A stretch of 7,510 nt of DNA from Deltaproteobacteria bacterium (GCA_020350905.1 CP070843.1:988377-995886), one strand, 5' to 3'. Positions 1-6,598 are shown, counted from the stretch's first letter. Notes: generated by a model from the sequence alone, not told the origin. Numbers and translations: made by a program.

Positions 1-479
1 CACCGGTTGCACAACACCTCAGTCCTTCTCATGAAAAAGCTGTTATCCGCTTCTGTTCTGATACTGTTCTTGGAAATCGGCTCCCAAAAGCTGGGCCAAC
101 CCGTGCCAGAGTCAAACTTGGTATCCGAGCTGAATAGATGGTTATCACATCCTACACACTGATAGATGCCCTTCCCTTTGAAGTTGTGGTATTTGCCACT
201 ATATGGTGGCTCAGTGCCTTTTCTCCTAGTAATCTTGAATTGCTCCGGGGTTAATAGCCGGCGCCATTCTTCATCACTTCTTACAACTTTGTCAGTCACA
301 TCCAGCTCCTTCTTCTTGGTAGGCTCGGAGGAGTTTTTTGCCAGCTCAATGGGAAATTGCTCCCGGACAAAACCCCAGGCCCACGTCGGTAATCCCAAAA
401 GCAGAGCAATGACGCCAACCCGCTTCAGGAAAAATCTGCGGTCAGACCGGTTATCTGAACCTGGTGATGCTGATTTCAT
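1..479 (-). CDS. msrB: Peptide-methionine (R)-S-oxide reductase MsrB with Tat signal peptide (3' end beyond the window)
   Basis: This SelR-domain enzyme reduces methionine-R-sulfoxide in proteins. The 159 visible residues begin with a twin-arginine signal: RRFFLK at residues 14-19, then a hydrophobic stretch at about 21-35. The SelR domain starts near residue 70, with TPEQF (77-81), KGTEPPYSGKY (87-97), the first zinc pair C108-x-x-C111, and the signature FDSGTGWPSF (122-131). TEVLC (153-157) brings the first Cys of the second zinc pair. The catalytic Cys region near the C-terminus lies beyond position 1, so activity cannot be judged. The ATG at 479 is fixed by AAGGAG (minus strand, 486-491) six bases upstream and by the position of the Tat signal. 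Bacterial MsrB is usually cytoplasmic, and a Tat signal implies folding with zinc before export. The family is certain; export is inferred from the signal. Confidence 0.93.
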   Translation of the reverse strand, partial: MKSASPGSDNRSDRRFFLKRVGVIALLLGLPTWAWGFVREQFPIELAKNSSEPTKKKELDVTDKVVRSDEEWRRLLTPEQFKITRRKGTEPPYSGKYHNFKGKGIYQCVGCDNHLFSSDTKFDSGTGWPSFWEPISKNSIRTEADNSFFMRRTEVLCNR

Positions 480-530
480 AACTATCTCCTTCCCACCGTG
501 GTGGAATTTAAACCTCTGTTCTTTGTTGGT

Positions 531-560
531 ATGATAATCATTAGTAGGAAAAGAGTCCAA
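531..560 (-). promoter_or_regulatory. Candidate sigma70 promoter for msrB
   Basis: On the minus strand TTGGAC (555-560) and TATCAT (531-536) are separated by 18 bases and would start transcription about 45 bases before the msrB ATG. The -10 matches TATAAT at 5 of 6 positions; the -35 matches poorly. Overlap of the -10 with the Fur-like box adds plausibility, but the element is weak. Confidence 0.3.
532..546. promoter_or_regulatory. Fur/PerR-family-like operator upstream of msrB
   Basis: The plus strand reads TGATAATCATTAGTA. Against the 7-1-7 Fur consensus TGATAATnATTATCA the left half-site matches 7 of 7 and the right 5 of 7, so 12 of 14 defined bases agree; the PerR form TTATAATnATTATAA agrees at 11 of 14. 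The core ATGATAATCAT (531-541) is a perfect dyad. It lies 53-67 bases upstream of the msrB start and overlaps that gene's candidate -10, where a repressor would block transcription. The regulator cannot be named from the site alone, and AT-rich chance matches do occur. Confidence 0.45.
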
Positions 561-612
561 ACCATTACAGACAAATGTGTTGATTGTGAGTTGCTGAAAG
601 AACTTTTGCTTC

Positions 613-641
613 TTGGAATCTGTTGGTTCATGGATTATAAA
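613..641 (+). promoter_or_regulatory. Candidate sigma70 promoter toward the MFS gene
   Basis: TTGGAA (613-618) and TATAAA (636-641) are separated by exactly 17 bases. This would start transcription near 648 and leave an untranslated leader of about 140 bases before the MFS ATG at 792. It is the best promoter match on the plus strand of this gap. The transcript would begin inside or next to the hairpin at 644-671. Confidence 0.42.
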
Positions 642-643
642 CG

Positions 644-678
644 GGACTGAGATGAATTCCGTCTCCAGTCCTTTTCTT
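644..678 (+). terminator. Terminator-like hairpin with T tract in the MFS leader
   Basis: GGACTG (644-649) pairs perfectly with CAGTCC (666-671). The stem continues as AGAT (650-653) with GTCT (661-664), with one bulged C at 665 and one T-G wobble, around a 7-base loop. TTTTCTT (672-678) follows at once, as in a rho-independent terminator read on the plus strand. No plus-strand gene precedes it: msrB points the other way and the MFS gene lies downstream. It could end a short RNA, attenuate the MFS gene, or form a stabilising 5' stem. Confidence 0.45.
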
Positions 679-791
679 AAAAAACGAGTGTGAGAATGTT
701 GTAGAGGCTTGGGTCTGTAATGTTAGGGTAAAGACTTCTTGAAAATCTACTCCACGGAGATATTCCTGCAGAAACTGAAACGACCGCTGGA

Positions 792-2087
792 ATGGCAAAT
801 CTAGCCACTGACAAAAAAGTCATATCCTGGGCCCTGTACGATTGGGCCAATTCCGCCTTTGCCACCACCGTAATGGCGGGCTTCTTTCCCGTATTCTTCA
901 AAGAGTACTGGAATGTGGGCGTTGAGGCCACCACCAGTACCTTTCGCCTGGGACTAGCCAATTCCATAGCCAGCCTCATTGTTGTCGCCATGGCCCCGTT
1001 GCTTGGAGCAATCGGCGATCAGGGCGGAGTAAGGAAAAAATTCCTCCTCTTTTTTGCCGCCATGGGCGTTGTCATGACCGGCAGCCTTTTCTTTGTGGCC
1101 CGGGGAGCCTGGCATATTGCCGTGCTCATTTACATCGTTGGAATCATAGGCTTTTCCGGTGGTAATGTGTTCTACGATTCACTTCTGATAAGCGTTGCTC
1201 CCTCCGGCAAAGAGGATATGGTCTCAGCTCTGGGCTTTGGCCTGGGTTATTTGGGTGGTGGCCTGTTATTCGCTTTCAACGTCCTCATGACCCTAAAGCC
1301 CGCTTGGTTTGGCCTGACTGATGCCGGTACAGCGGTACGTATCTCATTTCTCAGCGTCGCTATCTGGTGGGCTATCTTCTCCCTGCCTGTAATGATTTGG
1401 GTAAAGGAGCCACCGACCGATGACCGAGTCAGCGGGTGGGAAATGGTCGGCAGTGGTTTCCTGCAGCTTAAAACAACCTTTGCTGAGATTCGCACCCTGC
1501 GGGTAGTGTTCTTTTTTCTCATAGCTTATTGGCTCTACATAGATGGGGTTGACACCATCGTCAGAATGGCGGTGGACTACGGCATGTCCTTGGGCTTTCC
1601 TGCAGACAGCCTCATCGTGGCTTTGCTCATCGTTCAATTTGTGGGATTTCCTGCCGCCATCCTTTTCGGCAAACTCGGCGAAAAGTTGGGCACCAAGACT
1701 TCCATTTTACTGGGCATTGGAGTTTACATAGGGGTCACTGTTTGGGGCAGATTCATGGACAGTCCAGGCGAGTTTTACGTACTGGCGGTGGCCATCGGTC
1801 TGGTTCAGGGCGGGGTACAGTCCTTGAGCCGCGCTTTTTACGCTCGCATCATCCCCGCCACTAGGGCGGCTGAGTTCTTTGGATTTTATAATATGCTAGG
1901 TAAGTTTGCCGCTGTGATCGGTCCCATACTTATGGGTTTGGTGGGTGTACTCACCGGCAATCCGCGTCATTCCATCCTCGCCATCGCAGTACTTTTTCTC
2001 GGTGGGGGAATCATATTGCACTTTGTTGATGAAAGCGAGGGTATCCGCATAGCCCAGGAACTGGAGCAGAAAAACAGGATGGGATGA
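792..2087 (+). CDS. MFS transporter of the UMF1 / Atg22-like family
   Basis: This 431-residue, strongly hydrophobic protein is an inner-membrane permease of the major facilitator superfamily, with about 12 predicted membrane segments. The UMF1 hallmark YDWANSAFATTVM sits at residues 16-28 at the start of the first segment. GAIGDQGGVRKK (72-83) is a variant of the MFS loop motif after segment 2. A central loop around ATVKEPP-like sequence (WVKEPPTDD, about residue 205) separates the two halves, and a short charged tail follows the last segment. Related eukaryotic Atg22 proteins export amino acids from vacuoles; the bacterial substrate is unknown. The ATG at 792 is the first start codon after the in-frame stop at 729-731 and fits the family's N-terminus, although no clear ribosome-binding site precedes it. 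It is monocistronic and converges on the 168-residue gene 49 bases away. Confidence 0.9.
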   Translation: MANLATDKKVISWALYDWANSAFATTVMAGFFPVFFKEYWNVGVEATTSTFRLGLANSIASLIVVAMAPLLGAIGDQGGVRKKFLLFFAAMGVVMTGSLFFVARGAWHIAVLIYIVGIIGFSGGNVFYDSLLISVAPSGKEDMVSALGFGLGYLGGGLLFAFNVLMTLKPAWFGLTDAGTAVRISFLSVAIWWAIFSLPVMIWVKEPPTDDRVSGWEMVGSGFLQLKTTFAEIRTLRVVFFFLIAYWLYIDGVDTIVRMAVDYGMSLGFPADSLIVALLIVQFVGFPAAILFGKLGEKLGTKTSILLGIGVYIGVTVWGRFMDSPGEFYVLAVAIGLVQGGVQSLSRAFYARIIPATRAAEFFGFYNMLGKFAAVIGPILMGLVGVLTGNPRHSILAIAVLFLGGGIILHFVDESEGIRIAQELEQKNRMG

Positions 2088-2099
2088 AGAGAGGTAAGT

Positions 2100-2127
2100 A
2101 AAAAATCCGGGCCCCTCGAAGATCCCG
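2100..2127 (-). terminator. Possible rho-independent terminator of the minus-strand cluster
   Basis: Read on the minus strand just past the stop of the 168-residue gene, CGGG (2127-2124) can pair with CCCG (2111-2108) around a GC-rich 12-base loop, followed after two bases by six T residues (plus-strand A at 2100-2105). The location in a 49-base convergent gap is right, but the four-pair stem is short and the loop long. Confidence 0.35.
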
Positions 2128-2136
2128 CTATGCGCC

Positions 2137-2643
2137 TTACACTTTAAATTCCCCCACCGGATATACTTCGAATTCACGTTCAACGATTCTTTTGACCATC
2201 TCAAAAAAGTCAATACCCACAGGGTCAGTGATCCGGATCCTGTTGTCAGCCCCTGGCCAGGCCGAAGGTACGCAGGCTGCATCGCTTTTGTCGATAAGCT
2301 CCTCGGGGGCCAAGAAATAAAGACCCAACTCGTATTCGAACAGAGAAACCCGCACCAAAAATCGTTCATCAGCAGAGACAAAACGAAAAAGGTCTCCCCT
2401 ATACATAGTTGAGAAATCGACCTCATCCGGTTCCAACAGATACAAAAGACGATACATTCCTCTCGGGGTATCCTCGGCCTTGTAGCTGCCGCAGTCGTGG
2501 TAATCGCCCTCGGTGGAGGTGGTGAGCTTGACGCATCTTCGAAATAGTTCTTCGATACCCTCGGCATCATCCTTTTCCCAATGTTTGTCCCAATCAAATT
2601 GTGGCGACAGCATCTCGAGCAGTTCTTGAATTTCCTCCTTCAC
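2137..2643 (-). CDS. Unrecognised acidic 168-residue protein, last gene of the cluster
   Basis: I do not recognise a family. The protein is soluble-looking, rich in Asp and Glu, and has no signal peptide or membrane segment. It opens with a short amphipathic helix (MKEEIQELLEML). The middle (about 75-120) looks like beta strands with many aromatic residues (MYRGDLFRF, FEYELGLYFLAPEEL). A DPVGIDFFEMVKRIVEREF segment near the C-terminus looks helical. The start is GTG at 2643, supported by AGGAG (minus strand, about 2654-2650) overlapping the stop of the flavoenzyme gene and spaced six bases away. An ATG at 2648 is out of frame and meets a stop after two codons. The 10-base gap implies co-transcription, and probably translational coupling, with the flavoenzyme gene. 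Confidence 0.8.
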   Translation of the reverse strand: MKEEIQELLEMLSPQFDWDKHWEKDDAEGIEELFRRCVKLTTSTEGDYHDCGSYKAEDTPRGMYRLLYLLEPDEVDFSTMYRGDLFRFVSADERFLVRVSLFEYELGLYFLAPEELIDKSDAACVPSAWPGADNRIRITDPVGIDFFEMVKRIVEREFEVYPVGEFKV

Positions 2644-2653
2644 CTCATACTCC

Positions 2654-4012
2654 TTATAATCCCAGCCTTTCCATTATTCGGGTGGCAGCCTCTACCCCAG
2701 TATTAAAACTGATTTCCAGACTGGACTTGTACAGGCCGTCGCCGGCGAAAAGCAGATTGCCTCGGAGTTCTGCCAGCATTTTCCTCAACTCATGCTGCTG
2801 CCGCACTGAGCCGGGCATCAACTGCACCGCCCCGTGTGGCCAACGATAAACTTTTGAAAAAATCAGTTTGTCTGCAAAACCAGGATAGAGTTTGTCCACA
2901 TCCTCGAGCACAGCCTTCGTAATCTTACCGTCAGGTTCAGCAAACAACATGCGACTGGCTGGCTCGCAGAGAATAGCGGTTACCAGGCTCTTGCCCTTCG
3001 GAATTCGGTGGCGGCTCTTGTGGTGGTCAAATATAACAGTGGCGGTAACCCGATCGTCCTTACGGAGCAGGTTGTTGATCATTGAGGTGGCCGAATACTC
3101 CCTGTCAACTGCAAGCGCTGTAACAATGCTCGGTGCGTAGCGAACACTTCGGAAACCGTCTGCCAAGTCCTCCGGGAGGCCATCAACTATGTTTATCACC
3201 AGAGGCAAAGGCACGGCCACAATCACGCCCTCCGCACGGTACGACCCGGGGTTTTCTCCTCCAACGTGAATCTCATAAAGCCCTTCCCGGAAAGCTGGTG
3301 CAATCTTGACCACCGGTGAATTCAGCCTGACATCGAGTTCTCTCGTCAGTTGCTCTGGCACTATACCCATTCCTTCGGTAAAGGCGAAAATCTTGAATGT
3401 GGTCAAGTTCTTGATGGTAGCCAGAAAAGCTAGCTTCGAATTCTGCTCTGGGACCCCCAAAAAGACTTCACTGAAGATGGGGTAAGCAATTTTCTCCAGA
3501 ATTTCTTCATCGAAGCTTTCCAGCAGATATTCCGCCGCAGATTGTCTTTCCAAATCGAAGGTCTTACTTGTGGGGTGGCCTATGTCCAAGGCTTTTCCCA
3601 AGGATTGAGCGTACAGAAACAGTTTGATCATGTCCCTTTTGTTTCTACCGGTAAGGAGTTTGTATTTCAAAAAATCAATCGGCGATCCGATTTTGGTCTT
3701 ATACTCCCTGCCGCCGCTGAAGGTCGATGTCGTTCCGGAGGTTGGCACCAGATGGTCTTTGAAGCCGAGGGCTTGGATGAAACTGCGGAGATTTCTGTGA
3801 GCGTCCGGGACGGTATAGGCACCCTTGTCGATGATGAATCCTTCGCATTCTTCAGAACTCATTCTCCCGCCGACGAATGAAAGCGCCTCAAGAATGATGG
3901 CGTCGCAGCGAGCTTTTTTCAATTGGTAGCCCGCCGCTAGGCCCGCTATCCCTGCCCCGATGATGACTACAGTGGTGTCCATCTTCCCAAAAAATAAAGA
4001 ATTCAGGTCCAT
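2654..4012 (-). CDS. FAD-dependent oxidoreductase, amine oxidase / protoporphyrinogen oxidase-like family
   Basis: This 452-residue protein has a flavin-containing amine oxidase fold. The N-terminal dinucleotide fold shows G19-x-G21-x-x-G24, an acidic residue at the end of the second strand (E42), and GGR (48-50) followed by IDKGA, all typical of FAD binding. The C-terminal LLFAGDGLYKSS...NTGVEAA block (about 420-445) is the second FAD contact of this superfamily, which includes protoporphyrinogen oxidases, phytoene desaturases and monoamine oxidases. The substrate cannot be read from sequence, and no heme or carotenoid gene is nearby, so I do not call it HemG or HemY. The start is uncertain. 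ATG at 4012 lacks a good ribosome-binding site; ATG at 3982 (residue 11) would place Met just before the first strand, as is usual, but its GGGA is only two bases away. It begins 5 bases after the hydrolase stop. Confidence 0.85.
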   Translation of the reverse strand: MDLNSLFFGKMDTTVVIIGAGIAGLAAGYQLKKARCDAIILEALSFVGGRMSSEECEGFIIDKGAYTVPDAHRNLRSFIQALGFKDHLVPTSGTTSTFSGGREYKTKIGSPIDFLKYKLLTGRNKRDMIKLFLYAQSLGKALDIGHPTSKTFDLERQSAAEYLLESFDEEILEKIAYPIFSEVFLGVPEQNSKLAFLATIKNLTTFKIFAFTEGMGIVPEQLTRELDVRLNSPVVKIAPAFREGLYEIHVGGENPGSYRAEGVIVAVPLPLVINIVDGLPEDLADGFRSVRYAPSIVTALAVDREYSATSMINNLLRKDDRVTATVIFDHHKSRHRIPKGKSLVTAILCEPASRMLFAEPDGKITKAVLEDVDKLYPGFADKLIFSKVYRWPHGAVQLMPGSVRQQHELRKMLAELRGNLLFAGDGLYKSSLEISFNTGVEAATRIMERLGL

Positions 4013-4017
4013 CAGTA

Positions 4018-4701
4018 CTAAAGCTCGACATATTCACCTGGCTTGAGTACTGTCACCTGGGTCGAGGTCTCCTGTTCCACCCGCCCTTTCCAAACCGCAG
4101 GATCCTGTTTGATCATGTCAAAGGTGTCATAGTGGATGGGAAGCACTTTTTTGGGTTCGATGAGCTTCACCGCCCTGAGGCCATCTTCCGGACCCATGGT
4201 GAAATTGTCTCCGATGGGCAATATGGCCAGGTCAATTCCCTCTTCCCCGATCAGTTTCATGTCGTAAAAAAGGCCGGTATCACAGGCATGATATATTTTC
4301 TTCCCCTGCACATAGAATAGAAAACCGCAAGGATTGCCACCGTATGAACCATCCGGAAGGGCTGAACCGTGCTGGGCAATCGTCAGTTTGACCCGGCCCC
4401 ACGGATAGTCGAATCCACCTCCGATGTGCTGTGGATGACCGTTTTCGACCCCCTGGTTCAGCAGCCAATTGTGTATTTCGAAGTTGGAAATCACTGTGGC
4501 CCCAGTCCGCTTGGCAATATCTACGGTATCCCCTACGTGATCACCGTGGCCATGCGAGACAAAGATATAGTCGGCCGGGATTTCATCAGGTTTAACTGGC
4601 GCCAAGGGATTGCCGCTTAAGAAGGGATCGACGAGTAGATTCGTGCTTTCCGTTTCAATCAAAACACAGGCGTGGCTGTACCATGTCACTTTAACGCTCA
4701 T
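4018..4701 (-). CDS. Metal-dependent hydrolase, UPF0173 / UlaG-like metallo-beta-lactamase fold
   Basis: The 227-residue cytoplasmic protein matches the full length of the UPF0173 family. The metal-binding signature is H50-G-H52-G-D54-H55. Further likely ligands are H111 (in AQHGSA), D141 (in HACDTG) and H190 (in PIHYDTF), so the dinuclear site appears complete. An early D25 in LLVDPFLSGNP is also typical. Members are assumed to hydrolyse small molecules or phosphoesters, but the substrate is unknown for this branch. The ATG at 4701 is well supported by AGGAGG (minus strand, 4707-4712) five bases upstream. It heads a cluster with the flavoenzyme and the 168-residue gene. Confidence 0.92.
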   Translation of the reverse strand: MSVKVTWYSHACVLIETESTNLLVDPFLSGNPLAPVKPDEIPADYIFVSHGHGDHVGDTVDIAKRTGATVISNFEIHNWLLNQGVENGHPQHIGGGFDYPWGRVKLTIAQHGSALPDGSYGGNPCGFLFYVQGKKIYHACDTGLFYDMKLIGEEGIDLAILPIGDNFTMGPEDGLRAVKLIEPKKVLPIHYDTFDMIKQDPAVWKGRVEQETSTQVTVLKPGEYVEL

Positions 4702-4795
4702 TTGATCCTCCTTTTTCTCGACGCGGGGTCAGAGTTTCATGCTTCATTTCCCTGGTGCCTGTGACTAAACTCCTACCCCTTTTCTCTCATTTTTT

Positions 4796-5167
4796 CTAAA
4801 ATTGCCCCGTCCGTAACATGACCAGGGTGCATGCTCTGAGCACGGCTATACCTCTGGCATTCAACTCCTCTTCGATTTCGTCTGACTCTGTCCCCGGGTT
4901 CATGATGACCCTATGTGGACCTAAATTGATCATGTCTTGAAGCAGTTCTTTCCCTCGCTCTGGACCAACATAGAGGGTAAGAGTGTTCACTGGATCCTTG
5001 ACGCTACTCAAGGCCGGTACCGCAACCACCCCTGCAATTTTTTTTAGCAAGGGATGAACGGGAATGACTCGATGCCCATACTCAACCAGAGCCCGTACTG
5101 CCTGGTTGGAGTACCGCTCTGGTTTGGGGCTGGCTCCCAGTACCACAACAGTTTCGTTCGCGGGCAT
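4796..5167 (-). CDS. CoA-binding domain protein (YccU-like)
   Basis: This 123-residue single-domain Rossmann protein belongs to the CoA-binding family that resembles the N-terminal domain of succinyl-CoA synthetase alpha. Visible hallmarks are VVVLGASPKPERYSNQAV (7-24), HRVIPVHP (32-39), a central LTLYVGPE strand, NPGTE (90-94), and ACTLVML (111-117). Length and motifs indicate an intact gene. It probably binds CoA or a related nucleotide; no catalytic partner domain is fused and its cellular role is unknown. The ATG at 5167 is the only start after the upstream in-frame stop at 5192-5194, but no clear ribosome-binding site precedes it. It lies 94 bases upstream of the hydrolase on the same strand, and its 5' end faces the lytic transglycosylase gene. 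Confidence 0.88.
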   Translation of the reverse strand: MPANETVVVLGASPKPERYSNQAVRALVEYGHRVIPVHPLLKKIAGVVAVPALSSVKDPVNTLTLYVGPERGKELLQDMINLGPHRVIMNPGTESDEIEEELNARGIAVLRACTLVMLRTGQF

Positions 5168-5230
5168 GATTTTGGCGCTGTGCTGCTTGCTTTACGAGGA
5201 ATAGACATTCTGATTCGAAAGTACTATCTA

Positions 5231-5259
5231 TTCTTACCTCAGAAGGCTCAATTTTTCAA
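5231..5259 (-). promoter_or_regulatory. Weak candidate promoter for the CoA-binding gene
   Basis: On the minus strand TTGAAA (5254-5259) and TAAGAA (5231-5236) are spaced 17 bases, about 64 bases before the ATG at 5167. The -35 is good, but the -10 matches only half of the consensus. It is listed because it is the best candidate in the divergent gap. Confidence 0.25.
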
Positions 5260-5284
5260 AAGAAAAGATCCACCACTTTGATCA

Positions 5285-5299
5285 TTCCATGGTATGGAA
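5285..5299. repeat. Perfect short inverted repeat in the divergent gap
   Basis: TTCCAT (5285-5290) and ATGGAA (5294-5299) form a perfect dyad around GGT. It lies between the divergent CoA-binding and lytic transglycosylase genes, upstream of both, so it could be an operator. No regulator is suggested by the sequence. Confidence 0.35.
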
Positions 5300-5390
5300 G
5301 TTGCTTTTAACCTGGACGGGAACGTGAGAATCGCACGTGGACATCTTTTTCAAAGAGAGCAGTCCGCTGTTCCATAGCCATTACCGCTAA

Positions 5391-5413
5391 TTGAGGTCAA
5401 AGCTGAGCCTCAA
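5391..5413 (+). promoter_or_regulatory. Stem-loop upstream of the lytic transglycosylase start
   Basis: TTGAGG (5391-5396) pairs perfectly with CCTCAA (5408-5413) across an 11-base loop. It ends 42 bases before the GTG start at 5456, so it would lie in the mRNA leader if transcription starts upstream. No T tract follows, so it is not a terminator. It could be a leader hairpin, or chance. Confidence 0.3.
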
Positions 5414-5455
5414 AAACACGCGGTACGATTTTGGATACGGAAAAGGTCACTGAAA

Positions 5456-6598
5456 GTGATTCGTTCTTCTTTGACATCTCTTGGTAGCGGGCGACTACAG
5501 GTTTTTCTGCTTGGAGTGGTAGCGCTTTTATTGGCTCTCAATCTTGTGGTTATGAGCCTTGAATCCTCTCCCTCTACCGCCGAAGAGCCCACTGCCCCTG
5601 AAGTTCTACCTGACTTTCCCCTCCCGGGTTCGATCAGCGTGTGTGGTGAGTACATACCTCTCGAAAACCGCCGTGTTCTGGAGATGCTGGATCGAGAATT
5701 CACCATTTCTGTCTGGGATCGGGCCCAGGTTTTTCTGTGGCTCAAGAGGGCTGGGCGCTATTTTCCATACATTGAGGAGAAACTGGCCGAAGCCGGAATG
5801 CCCGATGACCTTAAATACATGGCTGTGGCGGAGAGCGCCCTTATTACCGATATCAGATCGAGGAAAGGAGCGGTCGGACTCTGGCAATTCATGTCTCGCA
5901 CCGGAAGACGGTATGGCCTGCGCAAGAACCGCATGATAGATGAACGGTTGGACTTTGAACGATCTGCTGAAGCAGCCATCAACTATTTAAGCCGGTTACA
6001 TGACGAATTCGGTAATTGGACTCTAACCCTAGCCGCTTATAACTGCGGCGATTCCTCCCTCAAGAGGGAAATACGGAAACAAAAAGTTAAAGACTTTTAT
6101 AGGCTCGATCTGCCTCTGGAAACAGAACGATATGTTTTTCGCATCACTGCCATTAAGATTATTATGGAAAACCCGAGACAGTATGGTTTTCGTCTCCCTT
6201 CAGAGCAGCTTTACCCACCGAACTGGTACGATTCGGTCCCGGTCAAAATCAGCAGTCGCTTGGAATTGACAGATCTGGCCCGTGCCATGGATACAGATTT
6301 CAAGGTTCTCAAAGAACTCAATCCGCAATTCAGAAGAAACTCTGTGCCCAAGGGAAACTACACGATTAAGGTTCCTCCTGGATTTGGTCCCAGGCTACAT
6401 ATTGCCATGCAAAAACTTGGTAAAGGTGGAAGCAGAGAAACGGAGAAGATCTCTGAGAGCTATTACCTAGTCCGGGAAGGAGATACCTTGAACCACATCG
6501 CCAGGCGAACAGGCCTCTCTATAGCCAGTCTGAGGAGATACAACGATATCCAAGGGTCCACCATATGGGCAGGACAAAGACTTCGGCTTACCCCCTAG
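5456..6598 (+). CDS. mltD: Membrane-anchored lytic transglycosylase with LysM domain (MltD-like)
   Basis: This enzyme cleaves the glycan strands of peptidoglycan, forming 1,6-anhydro-muropeptides. The 380 residues comprise a hydrophobic N-terminal segment (about 15-33), a family 1 lytic transglycosylase domain (about 95-215), a linker with a degenerate LysM-like part (about 262-308), and a C-terminal LysM (336-378: YYLVREGDTLNHIARRTG...). Catalytic landmarks are E126 in VAESAL, GLWQFM (141-146), TGRRYGL (149-155) and AYNCG (194-198), all conserved. E. coli MltD is a lipoprotein; here no lipobox Cys follows the hydrophobic segment, so a signal anchor or cleaved signal is more likely. The start is GTG at 5456, with AAAAGG about 9 bases upstream and no alternative ATG before the in-frame stop at 5375-5377. 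The LysM is complete, so the 3' end is intact although it abuts a pseudogene. Confidence 0.92.
   Translation: MIRSSLTSLGSGRLQVFLLGVVALLLALNLVVMSLESSPSTAEEPTAPEVLPDFPLPGSISVCGEYIPLENRRVLEMLDREFTISVWDRAQVFLWLKRAGRYFPYIEEKLAEAGMPDDLKYMAVAESALITDIRSRKGAVGLWQFMSRTGRRYGLRKNRMIDERLDFERSAEAAINYLSRLHDEFGNWTLTLAAYNCGDSSLKREIRKQKVKDFYRLDLPLETERYVFRITAIKIIMENPRQYGFRLPSEQLYPPNWYDSVPVKISSRLELTDLARAMDTDFKVLKELNPQFRRNSVPKGNYTIKVPPGFGPRLHIAMQKLGKGGSRETEKISESYYLVREGDTLNHIARRTGLSIASLRRYNDIQGSTIWAGQRLRLTP

Larger units (their letters stand above)
480..791. other. Divergent intergenic control region between msrB and the MFS gene
   Basis: This 312-base gap has no credible gene on either strand. It holds the msrB ribosome-binding site (486-491), a Fur-family-like box (532-546) overlapping a weak msrB -10 element, a plus-strand sigma70-like promoter (613-641), and a terminator-like hairpin with a T-rich tail (644-678). 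From 679 to 791 I see no further structure. GGAG at 756-759 is too far from the MFS start to be its ribosome-binding site. Confidence 0.6.

Noticed and set aside
166..534. Plus-strand open frame of 122 codons
   Set aside because: It lies antisense to the Tat-MsrB gene, whose motifs are unmistakable, and its own translation is low in recognisable features.
1896..2597. Minus-strand open frame of 233 codons
   Set aside because: It overlaps the 3' end of the MFS gene antisense and the 168-residue gene in another frame. The translation is rich in Ser, Pro, Arg and Trp and has no motif.
3542..3880. Plus-strand open frame of 112 codons
   Set aside because: It is antisense within the FAD oxidoreductase and has no independent start signal or motif.
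2654..4012. Naming the flavoenzyme hemG or hemY
   Set aside because: The FAD motifs only establish the amine oxidase superfamily, and no heme-biosynthesis neighbour supports the substrate.
6560..6597. Continuation of the ArsR C-terminus past the TAG, antisense to mltD
   Set aside because: The antisense frame gives GVSRSLC, sharing only scattered residues with a typical wing, and this stretch is constrained by the intact mltD LysM domain.
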